Counted from the stretch's first letter, positions 32,990-41,182 are shown. The stretch: 54,273 bases of DNA from Lachnospiraceae bacterium (GCA_022510605.1 JAFLTB010000008.1:1-54273), one strand, 5' to 3'. The notes: generated from the letters alone by a model not told the origin. Translations and numbers: made by a program.

Positions 32990-34097
32990 GTGGTAGAACT
33001 GGATAATATTCGTATAGAATTAAGCAGTTTTGAAAAGCCGCTTCTGGAAGTAAGGGATTCACTTTAACTTAGCAGAGAAGAAGTTAAGAATCGAAGAACT
33101 GGAACGCAATATGGAGGCGCCGGATTTTTGGGAGGATGCCGAAAAAGCCAGTGCGTCTATGAAGGAAGCGAAGGATTTGAAGAGTGTGGTGGAGCGTGCC
33201 GATGGGCTCAGCACTTCCTATGAAGATATTATGACACTCATTGAGATGGGAAATGAGGAGGGAGATGAATCCCTGGTGCCGGAGGTGAAACAGGAGTTTG
33301 AAGAATTCAAGCGGGAATTTGACGACCTTCGGATAACTACCCTGCTCACTGGTGAACATGACTCCGAAAATGCCATTTTAACTCTTCATGCCGGTGCCGG
33401 CGGCACCGAGAGCTGTGACTGGGCAGAGATGCTCTGTCGGATGTACGAGAAATGGGCGGACAAGAGAGGGTTTGGCGTGACAGTGCTGGATTCCCTGGAC
33501 GGGGATGAAGCAGGGTTAAAATCCGTGACCCTGGAAATCCGTGGTGAAAACGTGTACGGCTACTTAAAGAGTGAGCACGGTGTTCACCGGCTGGTGCGTA
33601 TCTCGCCCTTTAATGCGGCAGGCAAGCGGCAGACTTCCTTTGTCTCCTGTGATGTGATGCCGGATATTGAGCAGGATATTGACATTGAAATCGATGAGGA
33701 AGATATCCGCATTGACACCTACCGCTCCAGTGGTGCCGGCGGACAGCATATCAATAAGACCTCATCGGCGATTCGTATTACCCATTTTCCTACGGGAATT
33801 GTGGTGCAGTGTCAGAATGAGCGCTCCCAGCATATGAACAAGGATAAGGCGATGCAGATGTTGAAGGCAAAACTTCTGCTTTTGCGTGAACAAGAAAATC
33901 TGGAGAAGGAAGCGGCTCTCCGGGGAGAAGTCAAGGAAATCGGATGGGGCAGCCAGATTCGTTCCTACGTTATGCAGCCATATACCATGGTGAAGGACCA
34001 CCGCACAGAGACGGAGACAGGAAATGTGTCTGCTGTGATGGATGGTGATATTGATTTGTTTATGAATGCGTATCTGAAATGGCTCAACCGTGGGTAA
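32990..34097 (+). CDS. prfB: Peptide chain release factor 2, with programmed +1 frameshift
   Basis: Releases finished protein at UGA and UAA. Encoded in two frames: GTG at 32990 to CTT at 33062-33064, then, skipping one T (33065), from AAC at 33066 to the stop at 34097; 368 residues in all, the normal RF2 length. The specificity tripeptide SPF (in RISPFNAAG) and catalytic GGQ (GAGGQHINKTSSA) are both present, confirming RF2 rather than RF1. An AGGTGG ribosome site precedes the GTG. Reading only the second frame would start at 33111 and lose the N-terminal helix. It lies 50 bases after secA and 21 before cheW. Too little RF2 lets the ribosome shift and make more RF2. Confidence 0.97.
33052..33068 (+). 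promoter_or_regulatory. RF2 programmed +1 frameshift site (CTT TAA C)
   Basis: The slippery CTT (33062-33064) is followed by an in-frame TAA stop and a C. Upstream AAGGG (33052-33056) sits five bases before CTT and acts as the internal Shine-Dalgarno stimulator. The stop here is TAA, whereas the usual site uses TGA. Confidence 0.9.
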
Positions 34098-34118
34098 CAG
34101 TATGGATGGAGGGATAAA

Positions 34119-34589
34119 GTGAAAGAAGTTGTTGTTTTTTTTCTAAGCGGAAAAGAATACGGCATTGAAGTGAGCAATATGCAGGGGCTTGAAAATTATC
34201 GGGAAATGGTTTCACTGTCGGAGGCACCGGAATATCTTAAAGGAGTTGTGGTGATTCGGAAGGAATCCATTCCGGTTGTGGATATAAAAAAGCTTCTGAT
34301 GCTTCCCCCTGCCGAAAAAACAGGGGAAACCAAATATCTGGTAGTGCGTACCAGTCATGGCAAAATGGCTTTTTTGGCAGATGGTGTATCCCGGATTTTT
34401 CGGGTAGAGGGAGAAGATGCCCAGAATTTTCCACCTTTGGCCCAGCCTAAAACGGCCGCTTATATAGAATCGGTGGCAATATGTGAAAGGAGTTTGGTTC
34501 TGGTACTTGATCCGGAAAAACTTCTTGGCGACGAGGAGTGGGAGGCCATCAGTGAATTAATGGATAATATGGAGGACGAAAATGATTAA
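34119..34589 (+). CDS. cheW: CheW-like chemotaxis coupling protein
   Basis: 156 residues of a single CheW domain, which links chemoreceptors to the CheA kinase at the inner membrane face. Marks: FFLSGKEYGIEVSNMQGLE, APEYLKGVVVIRKESIPVVDIKKLLMLP (the conserved G-x-V-x-x-R-x-x-x-x-P-V-x-D), TKYLVV, and VLVLDPEKLL near the end. The GTG start at 34119 has GGAGGG five bases upstream. It overlaps hom by eight bases and sits in a housekeeping operon, with no cheA or receptor gene nearby; so it may be an auxiliary CheW. Its sequence is somewhat diverged, but no key segment is missing. Confidence 0.88.
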   Translation: MKEVVVFFLSGKEYGIEVSNMQGLENYREMVSLSEAPEYLKGVVVIRKESIPVVDIKKLLMLPPAEKTGETKYLVVRTSHGKMAFLADGVSRIFRVEGEDAQNFPPLAQPKTAAYIESVAICERSLVLVLDPEKLLGDEEWEAISELMDNMEDEND

Positions 34590-35787
34590 GATTGCAGTGT
34601 TAGGATATGGAACAGTAGGTTCCGGTGTAGTGGAGGTATTACATACCAATGCCAAAGTAATTGCCAAGCGTGCCGGACAGGAGGTAGAGGTAAAATATGT
34701 TCTGGATTTAAGGGATTTCCCGGGGGACCCGGTACAGAGCAAGGTAGTACATGATTACAGTATCATTGCCAATGATCCGGAGATATCCATTGTAGTGGAG
34801 ACCATGGGAGGAACCAAGCCGGCTTATGAATTTGTGAAGCAGGCATTGCTGGCAGGAAAAAGTGTGTGTACCTCCAACAAGGAACTGGTGGCGGCCTATG
34901 GCGCTGAGCTGGTACACATTGCCAAAAGCAGAAATGCGAATTTTCTCTTTGAGGCCAGTGTAGGCGGCGGTATTCCTGTTATCCGTCCGCTGAACCAGAG
35001 CCTTACGGCAGACCGGATTGAGCAGATTAATGGTATCCTGAACGGCACCACTAATTATATATTGACAAAGATGGCCAATGAGGGCTCAGATTTTGCCGAT
35101 GTGCTAAAGGAGGCCCAGAGGCTTGGCTATGCTGAAAAGGACCCTACCGCAGATGTGGAGGGATACGATGCCTGCCGTAAGATTGCAATTCTCACTTCGC
35201 TGGCCTATGGACAGCAGGTGGATTATGAGGATATTTATACCGAGGGCATTACCAAAATTACGGCGGAAGATTTCAAGTATGCCAAAGCCATGGGAGCTGC
35301 CATTAAGATTTTCGGTACCAGCAAAAAAATAGGCGGTAAACTGTATGCCATGGTGGCACCGCAGATGATACAGAGTGACAATCCGCTTTTTGCTGTCAAT
35401 GATGTGTTTAATGCCATCTGTGTCACCGGCAATATGTTAGGCGACGTGATGTTTTATGGCAAAGGAGCCGGCAAGGAGGCGACGGCCAGCGCTGTGGTTT
35501 CTGATGTGGTGGATGCGGTAAAACATATGAATGTAAATGTTATGACCATATGGGAGGATGAGAAACAGACTGTGGCACCGATGGACGAGATGGAGAACCG
35601 TTTCTTCGTCCGTATTGGCGAGTCCGAGAAGGCAAAGGCTGAGGCGGAATTTGAGGAGATAGAAGCCGTGGATGGCGGTGTAGCCGGTGAATTTGGTTTT
35701 ATTACAGAAAAGATGACAGAGAAGAAATTTCATGATACTATTGCGGGCTTTGACAGTTTTATCACCCGGATTCGGGTGGGATTTTAA
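34582..35787 (+). CDS. hom: Homoserine dehydrogenase
   Basis: Reduces aspartate semialdehyde to homoserine with NAD(P)H, the branch point to threonine and methionine. 401 residues. GYGTVGSGV at the N-terminus is the nucleotide loop; TSNKELVA, EASVGGGIPVI and INGILNGTTNYILTKM hold the conserved substrate-site residues, with Lys and Glu/Asp in GYAEKDPTADVEGYDACRKI. The C-terminal ACT-like regulatory part (RFFVRIGE..GEFGFITEKMTEKKF..FITRIRVGF) is short compared with the Bacillus enzyme. The ATG lies inside the end of cheW (eight-base overlap), with GGAGG just upstream, so the two are translationally coupled. Followed by the apgM-type gene, which suggests a threonine unit. Confidence 0.95.
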   Translation: MIKIAVLGYGTVGSGVVEVLHTNAKVIAKRAGQEVEVKYVLDLRDFPGDPVQSKVVHDYSIIANDPEISIVVETMGGTKPAYEFVKQALLAGKSVCTSNKELVAAYGAELVHIAKSRNANFLFEASVGGGIPVIRPLNQSLTADRIEQINGILNGTTNYILTKMANEGSDFADVLKEAQRLGYAEKDPTADVEGYDACRKIAILTSLAYGQQVDYEDIYTEGITKITAEDFKYAKAMGAAIKIFGTSKKIGGKLYAMVAPQMIQSDNPLFAVNDVFNAICVTGNMLGDVMFYGKGAGKEATASAVVSDVVDAVKHMNVNVMTIWEDEKQTVAPMDEMENRFFVRIGESEKAKAEAEFEEIEAVDGGVAGEFGFITEKMTEKKFHDTIAGFDSFITRIRVGF

Positions 35788-35811
35788 CAGACAGGGAGGC
35801 TGAAAGACGGT

Positions 35812-37014
35812 ATGAAATATATATTGGTTTTGGGAGATGGCATGGCGGATGAACCCATTGCCAGTCTGGGAGACAAAACACCTTTGGAATATGCGGACAC
35901 CCCGAATATGGACCGGTTGGCGGCAAAATCGGAAATCGGTATGGCAAAGACGATTCCTGAGGGGATGAAGCCGGGCAGTGACACGGCGAATCTGGCGGTA
36001 TTAGGCTACAATCCGAAAGAGTATTATACCGGACGTTCCCCGTTGGAGGCTCTCAGTATTGGAGTGCCTATGGAGGATACAGATATTGCCATCCGCTGTA
36101 ATATTGTGACAGTATCCGAAGAAAATGTGCCATATGCAGACCAGCAGATACTGGACCACAGCAGTGGTGAAATTTCCACGGAAGATGCCGCCGTGCTTTT
36201 AGACGCCGTCAAAGCCAAACTGCAGGATGAGAACTATCAGTTCTGGCTGGGAACCAGTTACCGCCACTGCACCATCTGGAAAGGCGGCCAGGTAGTGGAG
36301 CTGACACCCCCTCATGATATTTTAGGAAAAACCATAGGAGAATACCTGCCGGAAGAGGAAAAACTCCGGGAGATGATGGAGAAAAGTTATGATATTCTGA
36401 ACAACCATCCCCTGAATGTGGAGAGAGCCAAAAAAGGACTTAATAAGGCCAATTCCCTCTGGTTCTGGGGGGCGGGCACGAAACCGATTCTGGATTCTTT
36501 TGAAAAGAAATTCCATAAAAAAGGTGCGATGATTTCCGCTGTAGACCTGCTGAAGGGCATTGCCGTGGGGGCGGAAATGACCAATATTAAAGTGGAGGGG
36601 GCCGATGGAACCCTTGATACAAATTATGAAGGTAAAGCAGATGCGGCAGTAAAGGCTTTATTAGAAGATGGCTTTGATTTTGTCTACATTCATGTGGAGG
36701 CTCCGGATGAAATGGGGCATCAGGGAAGCGTGGAGAAAAAGATACAAGCCATTGAGTCCATTGACAAAAGAATTTTATCCCGTATAATAAACAAAATGAA
36801 TGCTTCCGGTGAGGATTACCGGATATTGGTGCTGCCGGACCATCCGACGCCAATTCGCACCCGGACCCATTCCAGTGAGCCGGTACCATATATGCTTTAT
36901 GACAGCACCAGAGAAGGTTCCAACACCTGGCATTATAATGAAAAAGAAGCGGCAGCCAGCGGCCGGTATATCGAGCCGGGATATCAGTTGATTCGCTCCC
37001 TGTTAGAGGATTGA
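35812..37014 (+). CDS. apgM: ApgM-type cofactor-independent phosphoglycerate mutase; probable homoserine kinase
   Basis: 400 residues of the archaeal-type 2,3-bisphosphoglycerate-independent mutase family (alkaline phosphatase superfamily). Metal and nucleophile marks: GDGMADEP near the start, PGSDTANLAVLGY with the Ser nucleophile, HVEAPDEMGHQG and VLPDHPTPIRTRTHSSEPVP at the C-terminus. Members of this family beside homoserine dehydrogenase in bacteria have been proposed to act as homoserine kinase in place of ThrB; here the gene begins 24 bases after hom, and no thrB is in the window, so that role is favoured. Alternatively it is a true glycolytic mutase. The GGAGG is 12 bases from the ATG, a loose fit. 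Confidence 0.88.
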   Translation: MKYILVLGDGMADEPIASLGDKTPLEYADTPNMDRLAAKSEIGMAKTIPEGMKPGSDTANLAVLGYNPKEYYTGRSPLEALSIGVPMEDTDIAIRCNIVTVSEENVPYADQQILDHSSGEISTEDAAVLLDAVKAKLQDENYQFWLGTSYRHCTIWKGGQVVELTPPHDILGKTIGEYLPEEEKLREMMEKSYDILNNHPLNVERAKKGLNKANSLWFWGAGTKPILDSFEKKFHKKGAMISAVDLLKGIAVGAEMTNIKVEGADGTLDTNYEGKADAAVKALLEDGFDFVYIHVEAPDEMGHQGSVEKKIQAIESIDKRILSRIINKMNASGEDYRILVLPDHPTPIRTRTHSSEPVPYMLYDSTREGSNTWHYNEKEAAASGRYIEPGYQLIRSLLED

Positions 37015-37035
37015 TGATAAGAAAGGAAATAACGT

Positions 37036-37830
37036 ATGGTTTCAACAGGACAAATAATAGCGATGTGCATAGCAATGTTGCTTCCGCTCCTGGTGGCAGT
37101 GGTCTTTTATATACTGATTCACAGGCGTTCCAGTAAAATTGAGGCAGGTATGCCAGGAGCCATTGGATATGGTATTTTAGGGTTTCTATGGCAGGAGTTA
37201 ATCTATCTGATGCTGATTGTCATACTGACAAATTTTGTCTGGCTCAGAAATCTTATGAGTAACAACTTTGCATTGACAGCCGTGGTATATGGGCTTTTAT
37301 GCAGTATTTTCGTGGCTCTCGGCCTGTATTGGGGGACGTATCTGACCAACCAGAAACAGCGCTCCCTGTACCGCTCGGCCACCATTGGCCTGGGCTTTGG
37401 TATTGGAAATATAGGGTGGTACATCCTTGCTACCTACAGCATGAGCCTGTACTATTCCATCCAGATAAATGCAGGCACTTTTGCGAAGTCGGAGGAATTG
37501 AAGGCCTCCATTCTCAACACATCGGCTATGTCCATGTATATGGATGCCCTGCGCTGTATTCTTCTGCTTCTCATCTACACAGGAGTGGCACTGCTTCTGG
37601 GGAAATTTTATCTGGAGGGAAATAAGAGGGCGGCATGGGGAACTCCGATTCTGGTGCAGTTTTTTATCAGTTTTACCAACGCACTGGTGCAGGAATATCT
37701 GCCAGCTATGGCGGCCCGAATCCTTTTCTATGCAGTGCTGGCATGTATGGCGGCAGTCAGTGTCTGGACGCTCCTGCGGTGGCTGCGAACCGGTCAGGTG
37801 GTATTGGGACGTATTTCAGAAAAAAAATAA
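37036..37830 (+). CDS. YhfC-like polytopic membrane protein
   Basis: 264 residues with about seven hydrophobic segments; ends in RISEKK. The arrangement, and RSATIGLGFGIGNIGWYIL in the middle, resemble the YhfC family of putative intramembrane proteases, in which this segment usually carries a Gly-His-Gly/Glu pattern. Here His and Glu are replaced (GNIGW), so if it belongs to that family it may be inactive. Assignment is by pattern only. It follows apgM by 21 bases and is the last gene of the secA-to-yhfC run, ended by the 37868-37938 hairpin. Confidence 0.55.
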   Translation: MVSTGQIIAMCIAMLLPLLVAVVFYILIHRRSSKIEAGMPGAIGYGILGFLWQELIYLMLIVILTNFVWLRNLMSNNFALTAVVYGLLCSIFVALGLYWGTYLTNQKQRSLYRSATIGLGFGIGNIGWYILATYSMSLYYSIQINAGTFAKSEELKASILNTSAMSMYMDALRCILLLLIYTGVALLLGKFYLEGNKRAAWGTPILVQFFISFTNALVQEYLPAMAARILFYAVLACMAAVSVWTLLRWLRTGQVVLGRISEKK

Positions 37831-37867
37831 AGCAAAAAAGAAAGCAAAAAAGAAAGCCGTAAATAAA

Positions 37868-37938
37868 AAGAAACCACGAATCAGCGAAAGCATTAGATGC
37901 GAAGCATCCTCTCTGCCTGGGTTGATTCGTGGTTTCTT
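37868..37938. terminator. Bidirectional terminator between yhfC-like gene and cheY
   Basis: Perfect 16-bp outer stem (37868-37883 with 37923-37938) around an inner hairpin GATGC-GAA-GCATC (37896-37908). The minus-strand tail is T-rich, so it ends cheY well; on the plus strand TTTCTT is part of the stem. Confidence 0.85.
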
Positions 37939-37953
37939 AGTGTCGTTATGCTG

Positions 37954-38310
37954 TTAGTCAAAACTATCAATTATATTCAAAATCTGTTCTGGTTGAAAAG
38001 GTTTCTGAATAAATTCAGTAGCTCCCAGTTTGATGGCTTCTACCATTTTTTCTTTCTGTCCTGCTGCCGACACCATAATGACAATGGCTTCTTCGTCTAA
38101 GTTCATGATTTTGTCCAGAGCACCCAGACCGTCCAGAACAGGCATTGTGATATCCAGAGTGACAATGTCCGGTTCCAGTTCAATGAATTTTTCATAGCCG
38201 ACCTGACCGTTTTCCGCCTCTCCCACTACTTCGTGTCCATGCTCTGAAAGGATATTTCTTAGCATACGGCGGGAGGTTCGAGAGTCATCCACAATTAGTA
38301 CTTTTGCCAT
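37954..38310 (-). CDS. cheY: CheY-type single-domain response regulator
   Basis: 118 residues, receiver domain only. Acidic pair Asp8-Asp9 (VDDS), phospho-acceptor Asp53 (VTLDITMP), Ser81 (MVSA) and Lys103 (QKPF) are all in place, so it should be phosphorylated, presumably by CheA, and act on the flagellar switch or another target. GGAG precedes the ATG. It begins four bases after the CheX-like gene ends, so the two are co-expressed, and the partner probably dephosphorylates it. No output domain. Confidence 0.93.
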   Translation of the reverse strand: MAKVLIVDDSRTSRRMLRNILSEHGHEVVGEAENGQVGYEKFIELEPDIVTLDITMPVLDGLGALDKIMNLDEEAIVIMVSAAGQKEKMVEAIKLGATEFIQKPFQPEQILNIIDSFD

Positions 38311-38314
38311 AATC

Positions 38315-39202
38315 TTACTTCTCCTTTTTACTAATTTTTATAATCAAATCCAATTTTCTGCCCTCGATATAAACCGGGAGAACATAGAAATCATTGTCGT
38401 CCTGTATGGTGGTATCGAAAAGGAGTTCCGGCGGCTCCATGTCAATACTTATATTTTGAAAACTCAGTTCAGCCGCATACAAGCCATTGACACAGTTGAC
38501 AAATTCTGCTGCGGAATCCAGAGCGTCCTCATCCACAGTGTCGAAGTGTTCCTTAGCATAACCATCGGCAATGGCCAATATACCATCGTCATCACCGTCA
38601 CAGCAAAAGCCTAAAAAGCCTTCCGAATCACCCGTAATACGCTGGCGGGCGATACAGTGGGGGGAAAAGGAAGAAACAAAATGTCCTTTTCCAATTTGAA
38701 TATAAGGGCTTATAAAACGGACAATACTGCGAAGGGTTAATCCAATAAAAAACAGATAATCATCATCCGGGGTATCAACAAAGGCGGGAAGAAACTTCTC
38801 AATATCCCCATCCTGAATGGCCTTCATTACTGCATCGGAAAAACCTCTGTCCTTCTGGAAGTCTGCCATACACTGGTCAATTTCTTCCGTGGTAAGACAC
38901 TGGTTTTCTTCCAGGGCCTGAATAAAAATCAAGTAGAGGTTTCCCCGGAGACCCAACAGATAGTCTACATCCGATTCACTCAAGTATCCCCGTTTTATAG
39001 CTAAATCACCAAAGTCTCGATCTTCCTGCATCTGCAGCTGCTTCAAGGTCGTTACCTGCTGGTGGCTGAGCAATCCTTCTCGCTCCGCAATTAACTCCAG
39101 ATTGACCCGATTTGCCTTTATGTATTCCATGCAGGAGGAAAATTGCTCAGCGGTGATTTTCTGGTTTTCTAATAAATAATTTCCAAAAAACTGACTAAAC
39201 AT
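38315..39202 (-). CDS. Two-part protein: MshEN/GspE-N-like domain plus CheX-like phosphatase domain
   Basis: 295 residues, not a standard chemotaxis protein. The first half (about 1-115) has repeated short helical motifs (FGNYLLENQKITAEQ; LIAEREGLLSHQQV; FGDLAIKRGYLSESDVDYLL) like the N-terminal domain of type II secretion/pilus ATPases, some of which bind cyclic di-GMP. The second half (about 145-295) resembles CheX/CheC: Glu233 and Asn236 in AAEFVNCVNGLYA match the ExxN active pair of the CheY-P phosphatases, followed by two beta strands (DFYVLPVYIEGRKLDLIIKI). Directly upstream of cheY (four-base gap). Role proposed: removing phosphate from that CheY, possibly tuned through the N-terminal domain. 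Fold calls are by eye. Confidence 0.65.
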   Translation of the reverse strand: MFSQFFGNYLLENQKITAEQFSSCMEYIKANRVNLELIAEREGLLSHQQVTTLKQLQMQEDRDFGDLAIKRGYLSESDVDYLLGLRGNLYLIFIQALEENQCLTTEEIDQCMADFQKDRGFSDAVMKAIQDGDIEKFLPAFVDTPDDDYLFFIGLTLRSIVRFISPYIQIGKGHFVSSFSPHCIARQRITGDSEGFLGFCCDGDDDGILAIADGYAKEHFDTVDEDALDSAAEFVNCVNGLYAAELSFQNISIDMEPPELLFDTTIQDDNDFYVLPVYIEGRKLDLIIKISKKEK

Positions 39203-39231
39203 AAAAATCTCCTTTCAATTGTACTAGATTT

Positions 39232-39259
39232 ATTATACAATAGAACGCAGAAAAAGCAA
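39232..39259 (-). promoter_or_regulatory. Promoter of the cheX-like/cheY pair
   Basis: Minus strand TATAAT (39232-39237) with TTGCTT (39254-39259), 16-base spacer; about 30 bases before the start codon. Confidence 0.6.
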
Positions 39260-39286
39260 AGCAATATTTTGAAAGGAAGTGTAAAA

Positions 39287-40390
39287 ATGGCAGGTTCTGT
39301 ATTGGGAGAGAGATTTCAAATATCCACATGGGGGGAGTCTCATGGTGTTTCTCTCGGAGTTGTGGTGGATGGCTGTCCCGCAGGAATAAGCCTTTGTGAG
39401 GCAGATATACAGGCTTTTCTTGACCGGAGAAAGCCAGGGGAGACGAAATATGCGACGCCCAGGAAGGAGGGAGACGTTGTGACGATATTGTCCGGCGTCT
39501 TTGAGGGAAAGACTACAGGAACTCCCATAGCCATGATGGTGTCGAACACTTCCCAGAAGTCCAAGGACTATTCAGAAATTGCCGGAATTTACCGGCCGGG
39601 ACATGCAGATTATACCTTTGATGCCAAATATGGATTCCGGGATTACCGCGGCGGCGGGCGCTCTTCGGGGCGGGAGACGATTGGACGTGTGGCGGCAGGC
39701 GCCATTGCCATGAAGATTCTGGGGGAGCTTGGCATCCGTATTACTGCCTATACCAGACAGATTGGCCCCTTTGTGTGCCGGGAGGAGGCCATGAGTCCTG
39801 AAAATATTGAAAAGAGTCCGCTGAAAATGCCGGATTTGGAAAAATCACAGGAGGCAGAGGAATATCTGGAGCAGAAGATGCAGGAACACGATTCGGCAGG
39901 CGGTATTGTGGAGTGTATTGTCAGTGGGATGCCGGCTGGTGTGGGTGAACCGGTGTTTGGCAAACTGGATGCGGTGCTGGCAGGACATCTTTTTTCCATT
40001 GGTGCGGTGAAGGGAGTTGAGATTGGCGCCGGTTTTGCAGTGGCGGAAAAAACCGGTTCGGAAAACAATGATGGTTTTTATATGGATGCAAAGGGACGGG
40101 TGAAAAAAAGTACTAATTTTGCCGGTGGCATTCTGGGGGGTATCAGCGATGGGGATGATATTGTAATCCGGGCGGCCTTTAAACCTACCCCATCCATTTT
40201 CCAGAGCCAGAAAACGGTAAACCGGGAAGGGGGAGAAGTGGAGGTGCAGATTAAAGGGCGCCATGACCCGGTTATTGTGCCAAGGGCCGTGGTGGTGGTG
40301 GAAGCCATGACCGCCCTGGCTATTGTGGACAGGCTTTTTGTGGGGATGTCTGCCAGGATGGACAAAATTCGGGATTTTTATGACTTTTGA
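39287..40390 (+). CDS. aroC: Chorismate synthase
   Basis: Last step of the shikimate pathway: converts EPSP to chorismate with reduced FMN. 367 residues. Marks: FQISTWGESHGVSLGVVVDGCPAG at the N-terminus, RPGHADYTFDAKYGFRDYRGGGRSSGRET (substrate and FMN site), NFAGGILGGISDGDDIVIRAAFKPTPSI, and the final GRHDPVIVPRAVVVVEAMTALAIVD. Start at 39287 has AAAGGA about nine bases upstream. Divergent from the cheX-like/cheY pair; no other aro genes nearby. Confidence 0.97.
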   Translation: MAGSVLGERFQISTWGESHGVSLGVVVDGCPAGISLCEADIQAFLDRRKPGETKYATPRKEGDVVTILSGVFEGKTTGTPIAMMVSNTSQKSKDYSEIAGIYRPGHADYTFDAKYGFRDYRGGGRSSGRETIGRVAAGAIAMKILGELGIRITAYTRQIGPFVCREEAMSPENIEKSPLKMPDLEKSQEAEEYLEQKMQEHDSAGGIVECIVSGMPAGVGEPVFGKLDAVLAGHLFSIGAVKGVEIGAGFAVAEKTGSENNDGFYMDAKGRVKKSTNFAGGILGGISDGDDIVIRAAFKPTPSIFQSQKTVNREGGEVEVQIKGRHDPVIVPRAVVVVEAMTALAIVDRLFVGMSARMDKIRDFYDF

Positions 40391-40441
40391 CAAATTTCGT
40401 CATATAATGTAGCAAACAATGAAAGAGGATTTGTCAGCCAT

Positions 40442-40609
40442 ATGAGAGAAACGTATGATTCGGCGACCCGGCTGGTGGTGGAAGATACTACCATCTATGA
40501 GGTGGATATGGAGTGCTACCAGTGCCTTTCAGAGCAGGAAAAGGAGGAATATTTCGGAGAAGGCAAAGAAAGGGAAGCGCCAGTATTTTACGACAGAAAA
40601 AGACTTTGA
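40442..40609 (+). CDS. Small hypothetical protein, 55 aa
   Basis: ATG at 40442 to TGA at 40607-40609. The product is acidic and polar (RETYDSATRLVVEDTTIYEVD, then CYQC, then EKEEYFGEGK) with one CxxC pair at about residues 27-30. I do not recognise a family. Support: it fills the gap between aroC and a strong terminator, and has coding-like third-base use. Against: GAGG is about 15 bases from the ATG, further than usual. Probably co-transcribed with aroC. Confidence 0.55.
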   Translation: MRETYDSATRLVVEDTTIYEVDMECYQCLSEQEKEEYFGEGKEREAPVFYDRKRL

Positions 40610-40626
40610 ATACCAGAGTTAATTAC

Positions 40627-40661
40627 AAAAAGAGGCAGTCATTTTTGACCGCCTCTTTTTT
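40627..40661 (+). terminator. Terminator after aroC and the small gene
   Basis: 15-base arms (40627-40641 with 40646-40660; one mismatch) AAAAAGAGGC../..GCCTCTTTTT with a TTTT loop and a T-run. Confidence 0.9.
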
Positions 40662-40712
40662 AGTGACATGGGACACCACGCAAAGCCTGATGCTCGCTGT
40701 CTGTTTTACGGA

Positions 40713-40949
40713 TTAGCAGCCGAAGCCGTTTCCGCCCAGACCGCCATTGCCACAGCAGCTGAGAAGCAGCAGAATCAGAATGATGCAGCTGCAGCTGCTG
40801 TCACCCAGTCCGCCGCCCATTCCGCAGCCATCGTTGCCGTTGTTGCCGCAGAAGAGTAAAAGGATGATGATAATCCAGCAGGAGGACAAGCCGCTTCCTC
40901 CGTTACAGGAACAGTCTCCTCCACACTGTGTTGCTGATAAATCGCTCAT
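40713..40949 (-). CDS. Cys/Gly-rich small membrane-type protein
   Basis: 78 residues made of Gly/Cys-rich hydrophilic stretches (CGGDCSCNGGSG; CGNNGNDGCGMGGGLGDSSCSC; CCGNGGLGGNGFGC) around two hydrophobic segments (WIIIILLLF; IILILLLL). Such proteins occur in gut Clostridia and are often named chorion-class high-cysteine or YjcZ-like; function unknown. Eleven Cys are visible. AGGAGG lies seven bases before the ATG at 40949, the best ribosome site in the area, which argues it is real; a longer form at 40970 covers that site. Could be a spore or envelope component. Confidence 0.7.
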   Translation of the reverse strand: MSDLSATQCGGDCSCNGGSGLSSCWIIIILLLFCGNNGNDGCGMGGGLGDSSCSCIILILLLLSCCGNGGLGGNGFGC

Positions 40950-41067
40950 AATCGTTCCTCCTATATTCATTTACACTGTTATCCTATGCGGGCCAGCTTG
41001 GGCGGTTTCCATAAAAACAAAAAATCTGCCACAAATATTTTGCTGGAAAAAAATACGAATTTTCTAT

Positions 41068-41096
41068 TTGTATGTATAGTGATAATATAGTATAAT
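41068..41096 (+). promoter_or_regulatory. Promoter of the GH3-like gene
   Basis: TTGTAT (41068-41073), a 17-base spacer and perfect TATAAT (41091-41096), in an AT-rich stretch. Confidence 0.72.
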
Positions 41097-41182
41097 ATGA
41101 ATTGCGCCAGATGAGGATTGTAAAGGGCGAAAAACGGAGTTGAACAGGAAATGTGATACCAGGAGAGGGGTACAAGGGACAT

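Noticed and set aside
32990..33111. Frameshift or sequencing error in prfB
   Set aside because: The slippery CTT, in-frame stop, following C and internal Shine-Dalgarno are the known programmed site, and the second frame continues RF2 exactly.
40387..40408. Promoter with TTGACA and TATAAT after aroC
   Set aside because: The two boxes are only ten bases apart, too close for RNA polymerase.
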